A DNA stretch of 5,238 nt from Candidatus Omnitrophica bacterium UBA1443. Lineage in GTDB: Bacteria > Omnitrophota > Omnitrophia > Omnitrophales > Aquincolibacteriaceae. Shown one piece after another: positions 1 to 5,238 of this stretch. Position numbers and translations under genes: made by a program. Location of the stretch: assembly GCA_002329545.1 (NCBI GenBank), contig DCTJ01000066.1, positions 2,954-8,191 of the forward strand. The letters are read 5' to 3'. Below the pieces are notes generated by a model that saw only the letters and a list, made by a program, of their open reading frames with translations, did no database searches and was not told the origin of the DNA. Positions within the stretch are counted from its first letter, which is position 1, and every line of letters begins with the position of its first letter.

Positions 1-1
1 A

Positions 2-757
2 GATTCAGCGCTTGATGCGGCGATGTCTTTCGTCAATTTAGTTGCGTTTCATGAAGCCTCTAAACCGCCGGATGAAGAACACGCCTACGGTCATGGAAAA
101 ATTGAAAGTCTTGCCAGCCTTTTTCAGAGTCTGCTGATTTTGCTTAGCGGATCTTATGTTATCTACGAAGCCGTGAAAAGGTTGAGTCTTGGCAGTTATG
201 TCACCGTAATTCCCATCGGGATTCTCGTGATTGTTTTTTCGGGAGGAGTTACGTTTTTACTTGCCTGGAAGCTCCGGAGGATGAGCCGCGAAACCAAGTC
301 ATTAATTTTAAGAACGGAGACGTTGCATTACACGATGGATTTCGTGGCGTACGCGGGGGTTTTGCTGGCCCTGATCCTTGTGTCGATTACGGGATGGGTC
401 ATTTGGGATCTTGTGATTGCCATGGTTATGGTAGGGTATATCTTTTGGGAAGCTTTAAAAATACTGAAGCGCGCGGGGGGTGATCTTCTTGATCGTGGTC
501 TGTCCAAAAAGGAATTGGCCGAGTTAAGAAAATTGATCTTGAATCACCATCGTTCAATTGTGGGAGTACACAATCTTAGGAGCCGATTTTCGGGCAACCA
601 GCTTTTTCTTGATTTTCATATCGTCATTCGGGGAGAAGGGGATTTTGTCCGAGCCCATGAAATGACGGAGTCGCTGATCGCAAAAATTAAGGAACAACGG
701 CCCCAATCAGACATTACGGTTCATTTTGATCCTGAAGAAAGTGAGGAGCATCCATGA
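2..757 (+). CDS. Cation diffusion facilitator (CDF) family metal exporter, 5'-truncated
   Basis: This is the C-terminal 251 residues of a CDF transporter, an inner-membrane protein that exports divalent metals such as Zn, Fe, Co or Cd by proton antiport. The frame is open from base 2, so the true start lies upstream; the Met at base 23 falls inside transmembrane helix 2. Numbering from base 2, D1 and D5 (DSALD) fit the helix-2 metal site, and H109/D113 (HYTMD) fit the helix-5 site, as in FieF. A conserved loop, EEHAYGHGK, precedes helix 3. Hydrophobic stretches near 37-57, 68-89, 109-128 and 131-151 are helices 3 to 6. After LLDRGL comes the cytoplasmic metal-binding domain (about 170-245), with H190, H206, H219, H241 and D243 in the order seen in FieF. 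The stop overlaps the next gene's start. Family assignment is secure; the metal is not determined. A D/D helix-2 site is FieF-like, whereas many zinc-specific members have H/D. Confidence 0.93.
   Translation, partial: DSALDAAMSFVNLVAFHEASKPPDEEHAYGHGKIESLASLFQSLLILLSGSYVIYEAVKRLSLGSYVTVIPIGILVIVFSGGVTFLLAWKLRRMSRETKSLILRTETLHYTMDFVAYAGVLLALILVSITGWVIWDLVIAMVMVGYIFWEALKILKRAGGDLLDRGLSKKELAELRKLILNHHRSIVGVHNLRSRFSGNQLFLDFHIVIRGEGDFVRAHEMTESLIAKIKEQRPQSDITVHFDPEESEEHP
741..757 (+). promoter_or_regulatory. Shine-Dalgarno site and ATGA stop/start overlap
   Basis: GAGGAG at 743-748 lies five bases before the ATG at 754, inside the last codons of the exporter gene. The ATGA at 754-757 is both start and stop. 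This supports the chosen start of the response regulator and suggests translational coupling. Confidence 0.8.
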
Positions 758-1431
758 GAGTTTTAATTGTCGAAGATGAAAAGAAAATGGCGAGTTTTCT
801 CGAAAGAGGCCTGAAAGAGGAAGGTTATGTGGTGGACGTCGCCTATGATGGTGAACAGGGCTGGGAGTATGCCGTCACGAATGAATATGATGTGTTGATC
901 CTGGATTGGATGCTCCCCAAAATGAGCGGAGTGGATCTTTGTAAAAGAATTCGGGAGGATGGAAAGTCAACCCCTGTTTTAATCTTGACCGCGAAAGATG
1001 CGATTGAGGACAAGATACAAGGTCTTGATGTGGGAGCCGATGATTATTTGACGAAGCCTTTCAGTTTCGACGAGCTCCTGGCCCGTTTGAGGGCCCTTCT
1101 CAGGCGGCCTCGTACTCTGAAAGATAAGACGGTGCTTGAGTGCGGGGGGCTGGTCATGGATTTAATCAAACGTAAAGTAACGATCTTTGGTGAAGAAATC
1201 ACTCTTTCGCAGAAGGAATTTTCGCTCCTGGAGCACTTGCTGCGGCACCAGGGGGAAGTCATGTCCCGGACGGCGATTGCCGAACGCGTGTGGGATCTTC
1301 ATTTTGATCCTGCCAGCAACACGATCGATGTTTTTATCAATTTCCTTCGAAAAAAGATTTCGGAAAAGAATCCTGATTTCAGGATCGAAACTGTACGGGG
1401 TTCAGGCTACAGGCTGGTCAAAAATTCATGA
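754..1431 (+). CDS. OmpR/PhoB-family response regulator, heavy-metal (CusR/CopR-like) type
   Basis: A complete 225-residue two-component response regulator of usual family length. The receiver domain (about 1-115) has the acidic pair E7/D8, phospho-acceptor D51 in LILDWMLP, T79 in ILTAKD, and K101 in the TKPF motif. The C-terminal winged-helix DNA-binding domain (about 128-222) carries LSQKEFSLLEHLLRHQGEV, then a recognition-helix region with VWDLHFD and NTIDVFINFLRKKI, and ends in the typical VRGSGYRLV wing. The VWD-hxFD-N-hDV pattern is close to copper/silver regulators of the CusR/CopR group, which agrees with the adjacent metal exporter. The gene is coupled by ATGA overlaps to the exporter before it and the kinase after it. 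Phosphorylated dimers of this family normally bind direct repeats with an 11-base period. The ligand and regulon are inferred, not shown. Confidence 0.95.
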   Translation: MRVLIVEDEKKMASFLERGLKEEGYVVDVAYDGEQGWEYAVTNEYDVLILDWMLPKMSGVDLCKRIREDGKSTPVLILTAKDAIEDKIQGLDVGADDYLTKPFSFDELLARLRALLRRPRTLKDKTVLECGGLVMDLIKRKVTIFGEEITLSQKEFSLLEHLLRHQGEVMSRTAIAERVWDLHFDPASNTIDVFINFLRKKISEKNPDFRIETVRGSGYRLVKNS

Positions 1432-2903
1432 TCCGAGTTCGTTCCTTTAAAATCCGTCTTGCCCTTTGGTATGCCCTGATACTCCTTGTTTTTCTACTGG
1501 GGTTCGGTTTCCTGATGCAGGCGGAGTTGTCTAGGACTCTTTATCGTGATGTGGAGCATAGCCTGATGCTTGAATCCCTCAGCATTCAGTCCGCCATTAT
1601 CGCGCACCTTGAAGAAAGACGCGCGATTCCCCTGAGCCCTCCGCCCAAAATTGAAAAAGGGACCTTTGCTTTTTCCCCCGAATATCAGTCGTTTCTGGCG
1701 CGAGCGATTCGACATTGGGAAAAACAACAAAAAAGGATCGCTCGAAGTCTTTATCTAGTTCGGGTGGTCGGGTTGGATCACTCGGTGATGCTATCGAATC
1801 TTGGCCGGTGGGAGCGTGATATTATTTTTCCGGATTTTGAAAGGGATTCTGTGTTTATGGAAACTGGAAATTCATTCCAGACCATTCATTTTCAGAAACG
1901 GCCCATCCGGCTTTGTTATCAGTTGGCGCGGATCGAAGGACGTCCTTTCTTTGTGATACAGGTGGCAAAGCCTCTGGACGAAATTGAAGCAACTCTGAAC
2001 CGCTTGACGATTATCATCGCGCTTATTATTCCCCTGGGGGTTATGCTCGCGGGTTGGGCCGGATGGTTTCTGGCAAAACGATTTTTGAAGCCGGTCGATC
2101 GGATGATCCATCAATCGCGAACCATCACGGCGGCTTATTTAAAAGGGCGCTTGCCGCGAACTTTTTCTCTTGATGAACTGGACCGTTTGGCGGAAACGTT
2201 GAATGAAATGATTGATCGTCTCGAGGCTTCCACCCAAGCGGTCCGGGAGTTTAGCGCCAATGTTTCCCACGAGTTCAAGACACCGTTGGCGATTATCCGC
2301 GGAGAGATCGATCTGGCTTTACGCCGTGACCGATCACAGGCTGATTTACACAAAGCGCTAAGGATTATCAGCGAAGAAACCGATGGCCTGACCCGTCTGG
2401 TAAATGATCTGAATTTTCTTGTCAAAAGTGATGCCAAACAGCTGACGCTTCAGCGTCGAACGCTTATTCTTAACCAACTAATCGACTCGGTAGTCAGCTT
2501 GTATCGCGAGAGGTGTCAGAAGGAAGGCATTACTTTGAAATACGATCAATCCGATGAAGTTAAAATTCAAGGGGACGACCATCACTTAAAACGTCTTTTC
2601 ATCAATTTGATGGACAATGCCGTAAAATTTACCGACGTCGGAGGTTCGATTACGATTGGTTGCAAAATCCGTGACGGTGCCGGAGTTGTCCGTATTGAGG
2701 ACACAGGCATCGGGATTGACCCGGAGACCTTGAGTCATTTGGGGACGAGATTTTATCGTGCTGACCAGGCTAGGGCAAAAGAGGGGGCCGGGCTTGGGCT
2801 GAGTATTGTGCACGCGATTTGTGATGTCCATCAAGCCGAATTACAAATTGAAAGCCAGGTCGGAAAGGGAACTGCTGTTTCTGTGAAGTTTCATCTCGCC
2901 TGA
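1428..2903 (+). CDS. Membrane sensor histidine kinase, partner of the upstream response regulator
   Basis: A complete 491-residue HisKA-type kinase. The order is: short cytoplasmic N-terminus, transmembrane helix 1 (about 11-29), an extracytoplasmic sensor region (about 30-192), transmembrane helix 2 (about 193-215), a HAMP linker (about 216-270), a dimerisation/phosphorylation domain with H281 in VSHEFKTPL, and an HATPase_c domain. ATP-site motifs are N393/N397 (N box, INLMDNAVKF), D425 (G1, DTGIGI), F442 (F box, RFYRAD) and GAGLGLSIV at 453-461 (G2), so the protein should be active. The start at 1428 is chosen because it overlaps the regulator stop as ATGA and gives a normal N-terminus before helix 1; there is no strong Shine-Dalgarno site, as expected for coupled translation. 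The sensor region is not recognised. It has only scattered His/Cys (H60, H96, H118, H154, C163) and no metal-binding cluster, so metal sensing is inferred from context. Confidence 0.95.
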   Translation: MIRVRSFKIRLALWYALILLVFLLGFGFLMQAELSRTLYRDVEHSLMLESLSIQSAIIAHLEERRAIPLSPPPKIEKGTFAFSPEYQSFLARAIRHWEKQQKRIARSLYLVRVVGLDHSVMLSNLGRWERDIIFPDFERDSVFMETGNSFQTIHFQKRPIRLCYQLARIEGRPFFVIQVAKPLDEIEATLNRLTIIIALIIPLGVMLAGWAGWFLAKRFLKPVDRMIHQSRTITAAYLKGRLPRTFSLDELDRLAETLNEMIDRLEASTQAVREFSANVSHEFKTPLAIIRGEIDLALRRDRSQADLHKALRIISEETDGLTRLVNDLNFLVKSDAKQLTLQRRTLILNQLIDSVVSLYRERCQKEGITLKYDQSDEVKIQGDDHHLKRLFINLMDNAVKFTDVGGSITIGCKIRDGAGVVRIEDTGIGIDPETLSHLGTRFYRADQARAKEGAGLGLSIVHAICDVHQAELQIESQVGKGTAVSVKFHLA

Positions 2904-2948
2904 GACCTCTGTTTAATGTCTAATAAGTGCAAGGCCCGTCTTAAGTCC

Positions 2949-2954
2949 TATAAT
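2949..2954 (+). promoter_or_regulatory. Possible -10 element (TATAAT)
   Basis: A perfect TATAAT lies 46 bases after the kinase stop. The best -35 at 16-base spacing is GTGCAA (2927-2932), only three of six matches. If used, transcription would start near 2961, just before the phased TTTTTAA repeats, which would then lie in the leader. AT-rich DNA gives such matches by chance. Confidence 0.3.
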
Positions 2955-2968
2955 CGCTGAATTTAATT

Positions 2969-2997
2969 TTTTTAACATATTTTTAATCCTTTTTTAA
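2969..2997 (+). repeat. Three TTTTTAA direct repeats at 11-base period; candidate response-regulator operator
   Basis: TTTTTAA occurs at 2969-2975, 2980-2986 and 2991-2997, each exactly 11 bases from the last. Spacers are CATA and TCCT. A seven-base inverted repeat, TTAACAT (2972-2978) and ATGTTAA (2997-3003), frames the array. OmpR/PhoB-family regulators bind tandem half-sites with 11-base spacing, and Bacillus PhoP uses TTAACA-type repeats, so this is a plausible site for the regulator encoded at 754-1431. A TATGTT at 3015-3020 would place the third repeat at the -35 position (17-base spacing), the arrangement of sites where such regulators activate. Function is inferred; low-complexity T/A sequence is the main alternative. 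Confidence 0.45.
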
Positions 2998-3054
2998 TGT
3001 TAAGCCGGCTATTTTATGTTTAAGGAAGCAAATAAACGGTAATTAAAAATATTG

Positions 3055-3072
3055 AATTGATAATAATTGATA
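3055..3072 (+). repeat. AATTGATA direct repeat, 10-base period
   Basis: AATTGATA occurs at 3055-3062 and 3065-3072, two bases apart, ending nine bases before the GGTG of the next gene's ribosome binding site. A partial copy of the core (ATTGA, 3051-3055) precedes them. It could be an operator close to the start codon or a chance AT-rich repeat. Confidence 0.4.
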
Positions 3073-3078
3073 TTTAAA

Positions 3079-3092
3079 AAGGTGAAAAAATG
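3079..3092 (+). promoter_or_regulatory. Ribosome binding site and start of the small basic protein
   Basis: AAGGTG at 3079-3084 lies five bases before the ATG at 3090 and is the only good Shine-Dalgarno match nearby. It favours 3090 over the internal ATG at 3132. Confidence 0.65.
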
Positions 3093-3440
3093 GAAATCAG
3101 TAGCCAACTTTTAAAGCCTTATATTGAAAAAATGGAAACAGAATGGCAGCAACTTTACCGGGAAGTTTGTGGACATTCGAGCGATGGGGTTGCCGCGATG
3201 AAGCCAGCCATTGAGCAACGGATGCGGCAATTGGAAAAATTTAGAACCTCCGCGATGTATTTTGATCGTGATGAAAAAGGAGTTAAGCAATTCCCGAATC
3301 TTCGTGAAGCCCTGAGGCTTTTGAAGCTTGATCTCAGGACGACACGGCGTCAGTGGCGGCGGCATTTGGTGTCAAAAATCCGGACACAAAAGAGGCAGGA
3401 GCGTGCGCTGTATGTGGCAAATCACCCTGAAGGAAAATGA
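3090..3440 (+). CDS. Small basic protein of unknown function
   Basis: A complete 116-residue protein that I do not recognise. It appears mostly helical and soluble, with no signal peptide, membrane segment or metal cluster. Residues 1-50 form an amphipathic, probably coiled region (LLKPYIEKMETEWQQLYREV, then AIEQRMRQLEKF). A less helical middle (about 55-70) leads to a strongly basic C-terminal helix (about 72-105) rich in Arg and Lys, for example RTTRRQWRRH and IRTQKRQER. The basic tail suggests contact with nucleic acid, ribosomes or an acidic partner, but this is inference. A good ribosome binding site and an AT-rich upstream region support expression. It overlaps the EIIA-type gene by 29 bases, so the two are probably co-expressed and may act together. 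Only the start context, overlap and plausible composition support its being real. Confidence 0.72.
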   Translation: MEISSQLLKPYIEKMETEWQQLYREVCGHSSDGVAAMKPAIEQRMRQLEKFRTSAMYFDRDEKGVKQFPNLREALRLLKLDLRTTRRQWRRHLVSKIRTQKRQERALYVANHPEGK

Positions 3441-3906
3441 TCTGGTCGCGGGATTGAAGGCTTCCGATTTTAAAGATGCCCTGACGAAACTTGTCGGAAT
3501 GATTCCCGATTGGCGACTTGGTCCTAAGATGAAAAAAGATGTATTTCAGCTACTGGTGGATCGCGAACGAATCGGAACCACGGCAATCGGGGGAGGGATA
3601 GCTCTGCCACATTGCTTGTCCGAAGATGTCCGTGAACCGATAGTGATGTTTGGTGTTAGCCCTGATGGTCTTGTGTGTCCGTCTCTTGACGGATATCCCG
3701 TCCATTTTATTTTTATGCTGTTACTCCCCAAGGATGAACAGGCGGAACTGAGAAAACGATCCGTACTTCAAAGTGCTAAATGGATGCTTTCCGTTCGATC
3801 GTTGCGGGATGAACTTCTGGATGCAAGATCGTCGGCCGATATTTATGATTGCTTGGCGGGACGCGTCGGCTTGCCGCCGCGGGAGTCAGTTGTTTTTGAA
3901 CATTGA
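3412..3906 (+). CDS. Stand-alone PTS EIIA type-2 domain protein (PtsN/EIIA-Ntr-like)
   Basis: A 164-residue single-domain protein of the fructose/mannitol-type EIIA family, which accepts phosphate from HPr or NPr. The N-terminus (ITLKENDLVAGLKASDFKDA) matches the family start. The active-site block has R51 (DRERIG), the glycine-rich TTAIGGGIALPH and phospho-acceptor H67. The following hydrophobic strand (VHFIFMLLLPKDEQ) and final helix (SADIYDCLAG) also fit. The second conserved His, near H120 in E. coli PtsN, appears to be replaced in the AELRKRSVLQ stretch. No EIIB, EIIC, HPr or sugar gene is nearby, so a regulatory role is more likely than sugar uptake. The start at 3412 is chosen because the family domain begins there and GGAG (3398-3401) lies ten bases upstream; the earlier in-frame ATG at 3328 would add 28 Gly/Arg-rich residues that are a shadow of the preceding gene. 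It overlaps that gene by 29 bases and is followed by a terminator. Confidence 0.88.
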   Translation: MWQITLKENDLVAGLKASDFKDALTKLVGMIPDWRLGPKMKKDVFQLLVDRERIGTTAIGGGIALPHCLSEDVREPIVMFGVSPDGLVCPSLDGYPVHFIFMLLLPKDEQAELRKRSVLQSAKWMLSVRSLRDELLDARSSADIYDCLAGRVGLPPRESVVFEH

Positions 3907-3925
3907 AACGGATTTTGGGACGGTG

Positions 3926-4055
3926 TTTTTTGTTTGAGCGGTGAAGCCTGATCGGATGATGTTGTAAGGCGGGGGGTCTGACAACGCATCCGATCAGGTT
4001 TTTTTTGTAGCGGTTGAAGCTGTGGGATTGTTTTTGTTTGAAAGTGAAGTTTGAC
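3926..4055 (+). repeat. Three imperfect direct repeats in the spacer around the terminator
   Basis: Three related segments share a T-run, a TTTGA- or GTAG-like joint and a (G/T)TGAAG core: 3926-3951, 3999-4024 and 4031-4055. The first and third share TTTTTGTTTGA followed by GTGAAG; the first and second share GCGGT(T)GAAGC. Core spacings are 73 and 30 bases. The + strand here is strongly G/T-skewed, so part of the likeness may be composition. Confidence 0.35.
3947..4006 (+). terminator. Strong rho-independent terminator
   Basis: A perfect 12-base stem pairs CCTGATCGGATG (3947-3958) with CATCCGATCAGG (3987-3998). It continues after a small bulge with GTTGT (3961-3965) paired to ACAAC (3981-3985), leaving a 15-base G-rich loop. 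Eight T residues (3999-4006) follow at once. It lies 40 bases after the EIIA stop and should end the small-protein/EIIA transcript. No T-run lies on the other side, so it works only for + strand transcription. Confidence 0.93.
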
Positions 4056-4214
4056 AAAAAAACTCACGCAAAAAGTGTGTTTTAGGGCTTGCTTTCTCAT
4101 TTCAAAAAAGTAGTATATCAGCACGTAAGCGTGCCAAAATTTGAGTTAAAAAAAAAGCGGTTGAGAAGGCGCAGAAGTTGCAAGGGTTGGTTTTATACAA
4201 GTTAATTTTCAGTC
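4007..4214 (+). other. Spacer between the terminator and the ATPase gene
   Basis: Together with the terminator and repeats, the gap from the EIIA stop to the ATPase frame is just over 300 bases. I see no gene, tRNA or small-protein frame with a ribosome binding site in it. Apart from the repeat cores and the promoter candidate listed separately, it holds a nine-A run (4148-4156) and a G/T-rich stretch. It probably contains the promoter of the ATPase gene. Confidence 0.6.
4089..4134 (+). promoter_or_regulatory. Possible promoter with overlapping small inverted repeat for the ATPase gene
   Basis: TTGCTT (4089-4094) could serve as -35 with TAGTAT (4111-4116, 16-base spacing) or TATATC (4114-4119, 19-base spacing) as -10; each -10 matches four of six positions. 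An inverted repeat, GCACG-TAAG-CGTGC (4121-4134), lies at the expected transcription start and could be an operator or a small leader hairpin. The evidence is only motif likeness and position. Confidence 0.3.
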
Positions 4215-5238
4215 GTGGCGAACAAGTTTGGTTCTACCTGCCCTTTTCTTTCGCTCAAGCATAAGGTTCCCGAAATGCCTTTTCTGACGCGCGAGACTGT
4301 CCAAGAGCGTTTACATAAACGCATTGAAGACGGTGTGAATGGTTTTCGACAAAATATCGGTCTGATCGGTTCCCCTGGAGTTGGCAAATCTCATTTGCTC
4401 AAGAATTTTTTTCAATCGATTTCACGAGATTCGAGACTCTTGTCTATATTTATCAGGGGGGAGACGATCGACGATAAGCAATTGGTGGAACAGTGGCTCG
4501 GCGCGGTTCTTTGCAGTGTCTTGATTCGCAAAACCTCTGACATTCCCTCCAGCCTTTCGGGGTTAATCCAACATACGGAGCCCCTTATCCCTTCGACGGT
4601 ACAGGCTGTTAAGCATGTTCAGCGCCTGTTTCATCAGGAAAAAAAATCTTCCGCGGTTCGTGAGCTTTTTGGTTTGAGTTCGATTCTCGCGCGTGAAACG
4701 GGCAAAAAGGTGGTGCTGATCATTGATGAGTTGCAAGGACTCGAAAAACTTCCGGTCACGGACCCTTTTGCCATGCTTGGAAAACAAATTATGCCGGCAA
4801 AGGAAGTTTTGTATCTTGTGACGAGTTCAGCGCGTGATCGTGCACTCGAGATTTTTCGAAATAAGCTTTCTCTCTTATTTGGTAATTTTGAACTCCTTGA
4901 GCTGGGTCCCTTCGGTTTCTTTGAAATGGAAAAATATCTTGCGGGTCGCATGCCTACTCACCGGTGGACGGAACCGCTCAAGCGTTTCCTCTTCCACATG
5001 ACAGACGGTGAGCCTCTTTATGTGGATCTTATGATCCAGTGCATTGAAAAGATGGGGGTGCGTGAAATTCCGCAACCGGTGACCCCTGCCTCCCTGATCG
5101 ACGCTTTTTGCCAGGAGCTTTTTGATGATCGTGGCCGGATTGCGTTGCGATTTGAACAGAAGATTCAACAATGCGCGAGTTTGTCCGGGAAAAATGGTGT
5201 TCATAAGCGGGTCCTGATTTCTCTTAGCCAGGGACGGC
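4215..5238 (+). CDS. P-loop ATPase of archaeal-type/STAND-like family, 3'-truncated
   Basis: An open frame runs to the window end with no stop. The frame is closed upstream by TAA at 4203. The two likely starts are GTG at 4215, without a clear Shine-Dalgarno site, and ATG at 4275, preceded by TAAGG (4262-4266) at eight bases; the ATG is the safer choice and numbering below uses it. A PFLTRE segment near the start recalls the FxGRE motif opening these ATPases. Walker A is GSPGVGKS (32-39, K38, S39); Walker B is VVLIIDE with D151/E152; a sensor-1-like strand is LVTSS (T183, S184). After LLELGPF comes a helical lid region with DGEPLY (244-249), like the GGxPxY motif of archaeal-type and Orc1/Cdc6-related ATPases. 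The end, VLISLSQG, resembles the start of the winged-helix domain that usually follows. Role unknown: relatives serve in DNA-linked regulation, defence or mobile elements. It lies alone after a terminator, so partners would be downstream. Confidence 0.85.
   Translation, partial: MANKFGSTCPFLSLKHKVPEMPFLTRETVQERLHKRIEDGVNGFRQNIGLIGSPGVGKSHLLKNFFQSISRDSRLLSIFIRGETIDDKQLVEQWLGAVLCSVLIRKTSDIPSSLSGLIQHTEPLIPSTVQAVKHVQRLFHQEKKSSAVRELFGLSSILARETGKKVVLIIDELQGLEKLPVTDPFAMLGKQIMPAKEVLYLVTSSARDRALEIFRNKLSLLFGNFELLELGPFGFFEMEKYLAGRMPTHRWTEPLKRFLFHMTDGEPLYVDLMIQCIEKMGVREIPQPVTPASLIDAFCQELFDDRGRIALRFEQKIQQCASLSGKNGVHKRVLISLSQGR

Noticed and set aside
23..25. ATG at 23 as the start of the CDF exporter
   Set aside because: The frame is open upstream to base 2 and the residues before it (DSALDAA) carry the family's helix-2 metal site, so this Met is internal and the gene is truncated by the window edge.
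1187..1450. Second + strand frame of 87 codons inside the response regulator
   Set aside because: It overlaps a clear winged-helix domain in another frame, and its product is a composition artefact with no family likeness.
3003..3010. AGCCGGCT palindrome after the kinase gene as a terminator
   Set aside because: The stem is only four base pairs with no loop and no T-run directly after it, too weak to be a terminator.
3328..3411. Upstream ATG extending the EIIA protein by 28 residues
   Set aside because: The added Gly/Arg-rich residues match no EIIA sequence and are an out-of-frame shadow of the small basic protein; the family domain begins at 3412, where a ribosome binding site fits.
3090..3906. 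Idea that the small protein plus EIIA is the known hpf-ptsN pair
   Set aside because: The small protein lacks the hibernation-factor start and fold pattern; only the position before a PtsN-like gene is similar.
4051..4056. Perfect -35 hexamer TTGACA
   Set aside because: No acceptable -10 element lies 15 to 19 bases downstream (the sequence there is AAGTGTGT), so it is not reported as a promoter on its own.
3776..4124. Two overlapping minus-strand frames of 93 codons each
   Set aside because: They overlap the EIIA C-terminus, terminator and spacer. The products are low-complexity and basic with no recognisable domain, and both read across the perfect terminator stem.
4563..5204. Minus-strand frames opposite the ATPase gene
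   Set aside because: They lie antisense to a frame with intact Walker A, Walker B and lid motifs and look like ordinary shadows.

Overview
The window is ordinary bacterial chromosome with every gene on the + strand. The taxon cannot be fixed from the sequence. Moderate GC, AT-rich spacers, Shine-Dalgarno sites, a classical membrane histidine kinase and a PTS IIA-type protein all point to a bacterium. The style would suit Gram-negative or candidate-phylum lineages, but that is only an impression. No tRNA, rRNA, CRISPR array, insertion sequence or integrase was seen.

Region 1 (1-2903) is a tightly coupled three-gene unit: the 3' part of a cation diffusion facilitator (CDF) metal exporter, an OmpR/PhoB-family response regulator most like the CusR/CopR heavy-metal group, and its sensor histidine kinase. 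Both junctions are 4-base ATGA overlaps. The likely reading is a metal efflux pump co-translated with its own sensor and regulator. The metal itself cannot be read from the sequence.

Region 2 (2904-3089) is a very AT-rich spacer. It holds three TTTTTAA heptamers at an exact 11-base period (2969-2997), a spacing typical of OmpR/PhoB-family operators. It also holds an AATTGATA direct repeat just before the next ribosome binding site, and two candidate -10 elements.

Region 3 (3090-4006) is a two-gene unit: a small, strongly basic protein of unknown function overlapping by 29 bases a stand-alone PTS EIIA type-2 (PtsN-like) protein. The EIIA keeps its phospho-accepting histidine but seems to lack the family's second histidine. 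A strong intrinsic terminator (3947-4006) ends the unit.

Region 4 (4007-5238) is a G/T-skewed spacer with imperfect repeats and a possible promoter, followed by the 5' part of a P-loop ATPase gene. That gene resembles the archaeal-type/STAND ATPases and runs off the end of the window. It is the least explained gene here, and its partners, if any, lie beyond base 5238.

No clearly new system is proven. The points most worth following are the 11-base-phased repeats between the two-component genes and the small-protein/EIIA pair, that unusual pair itself, and the truncated ATPase.
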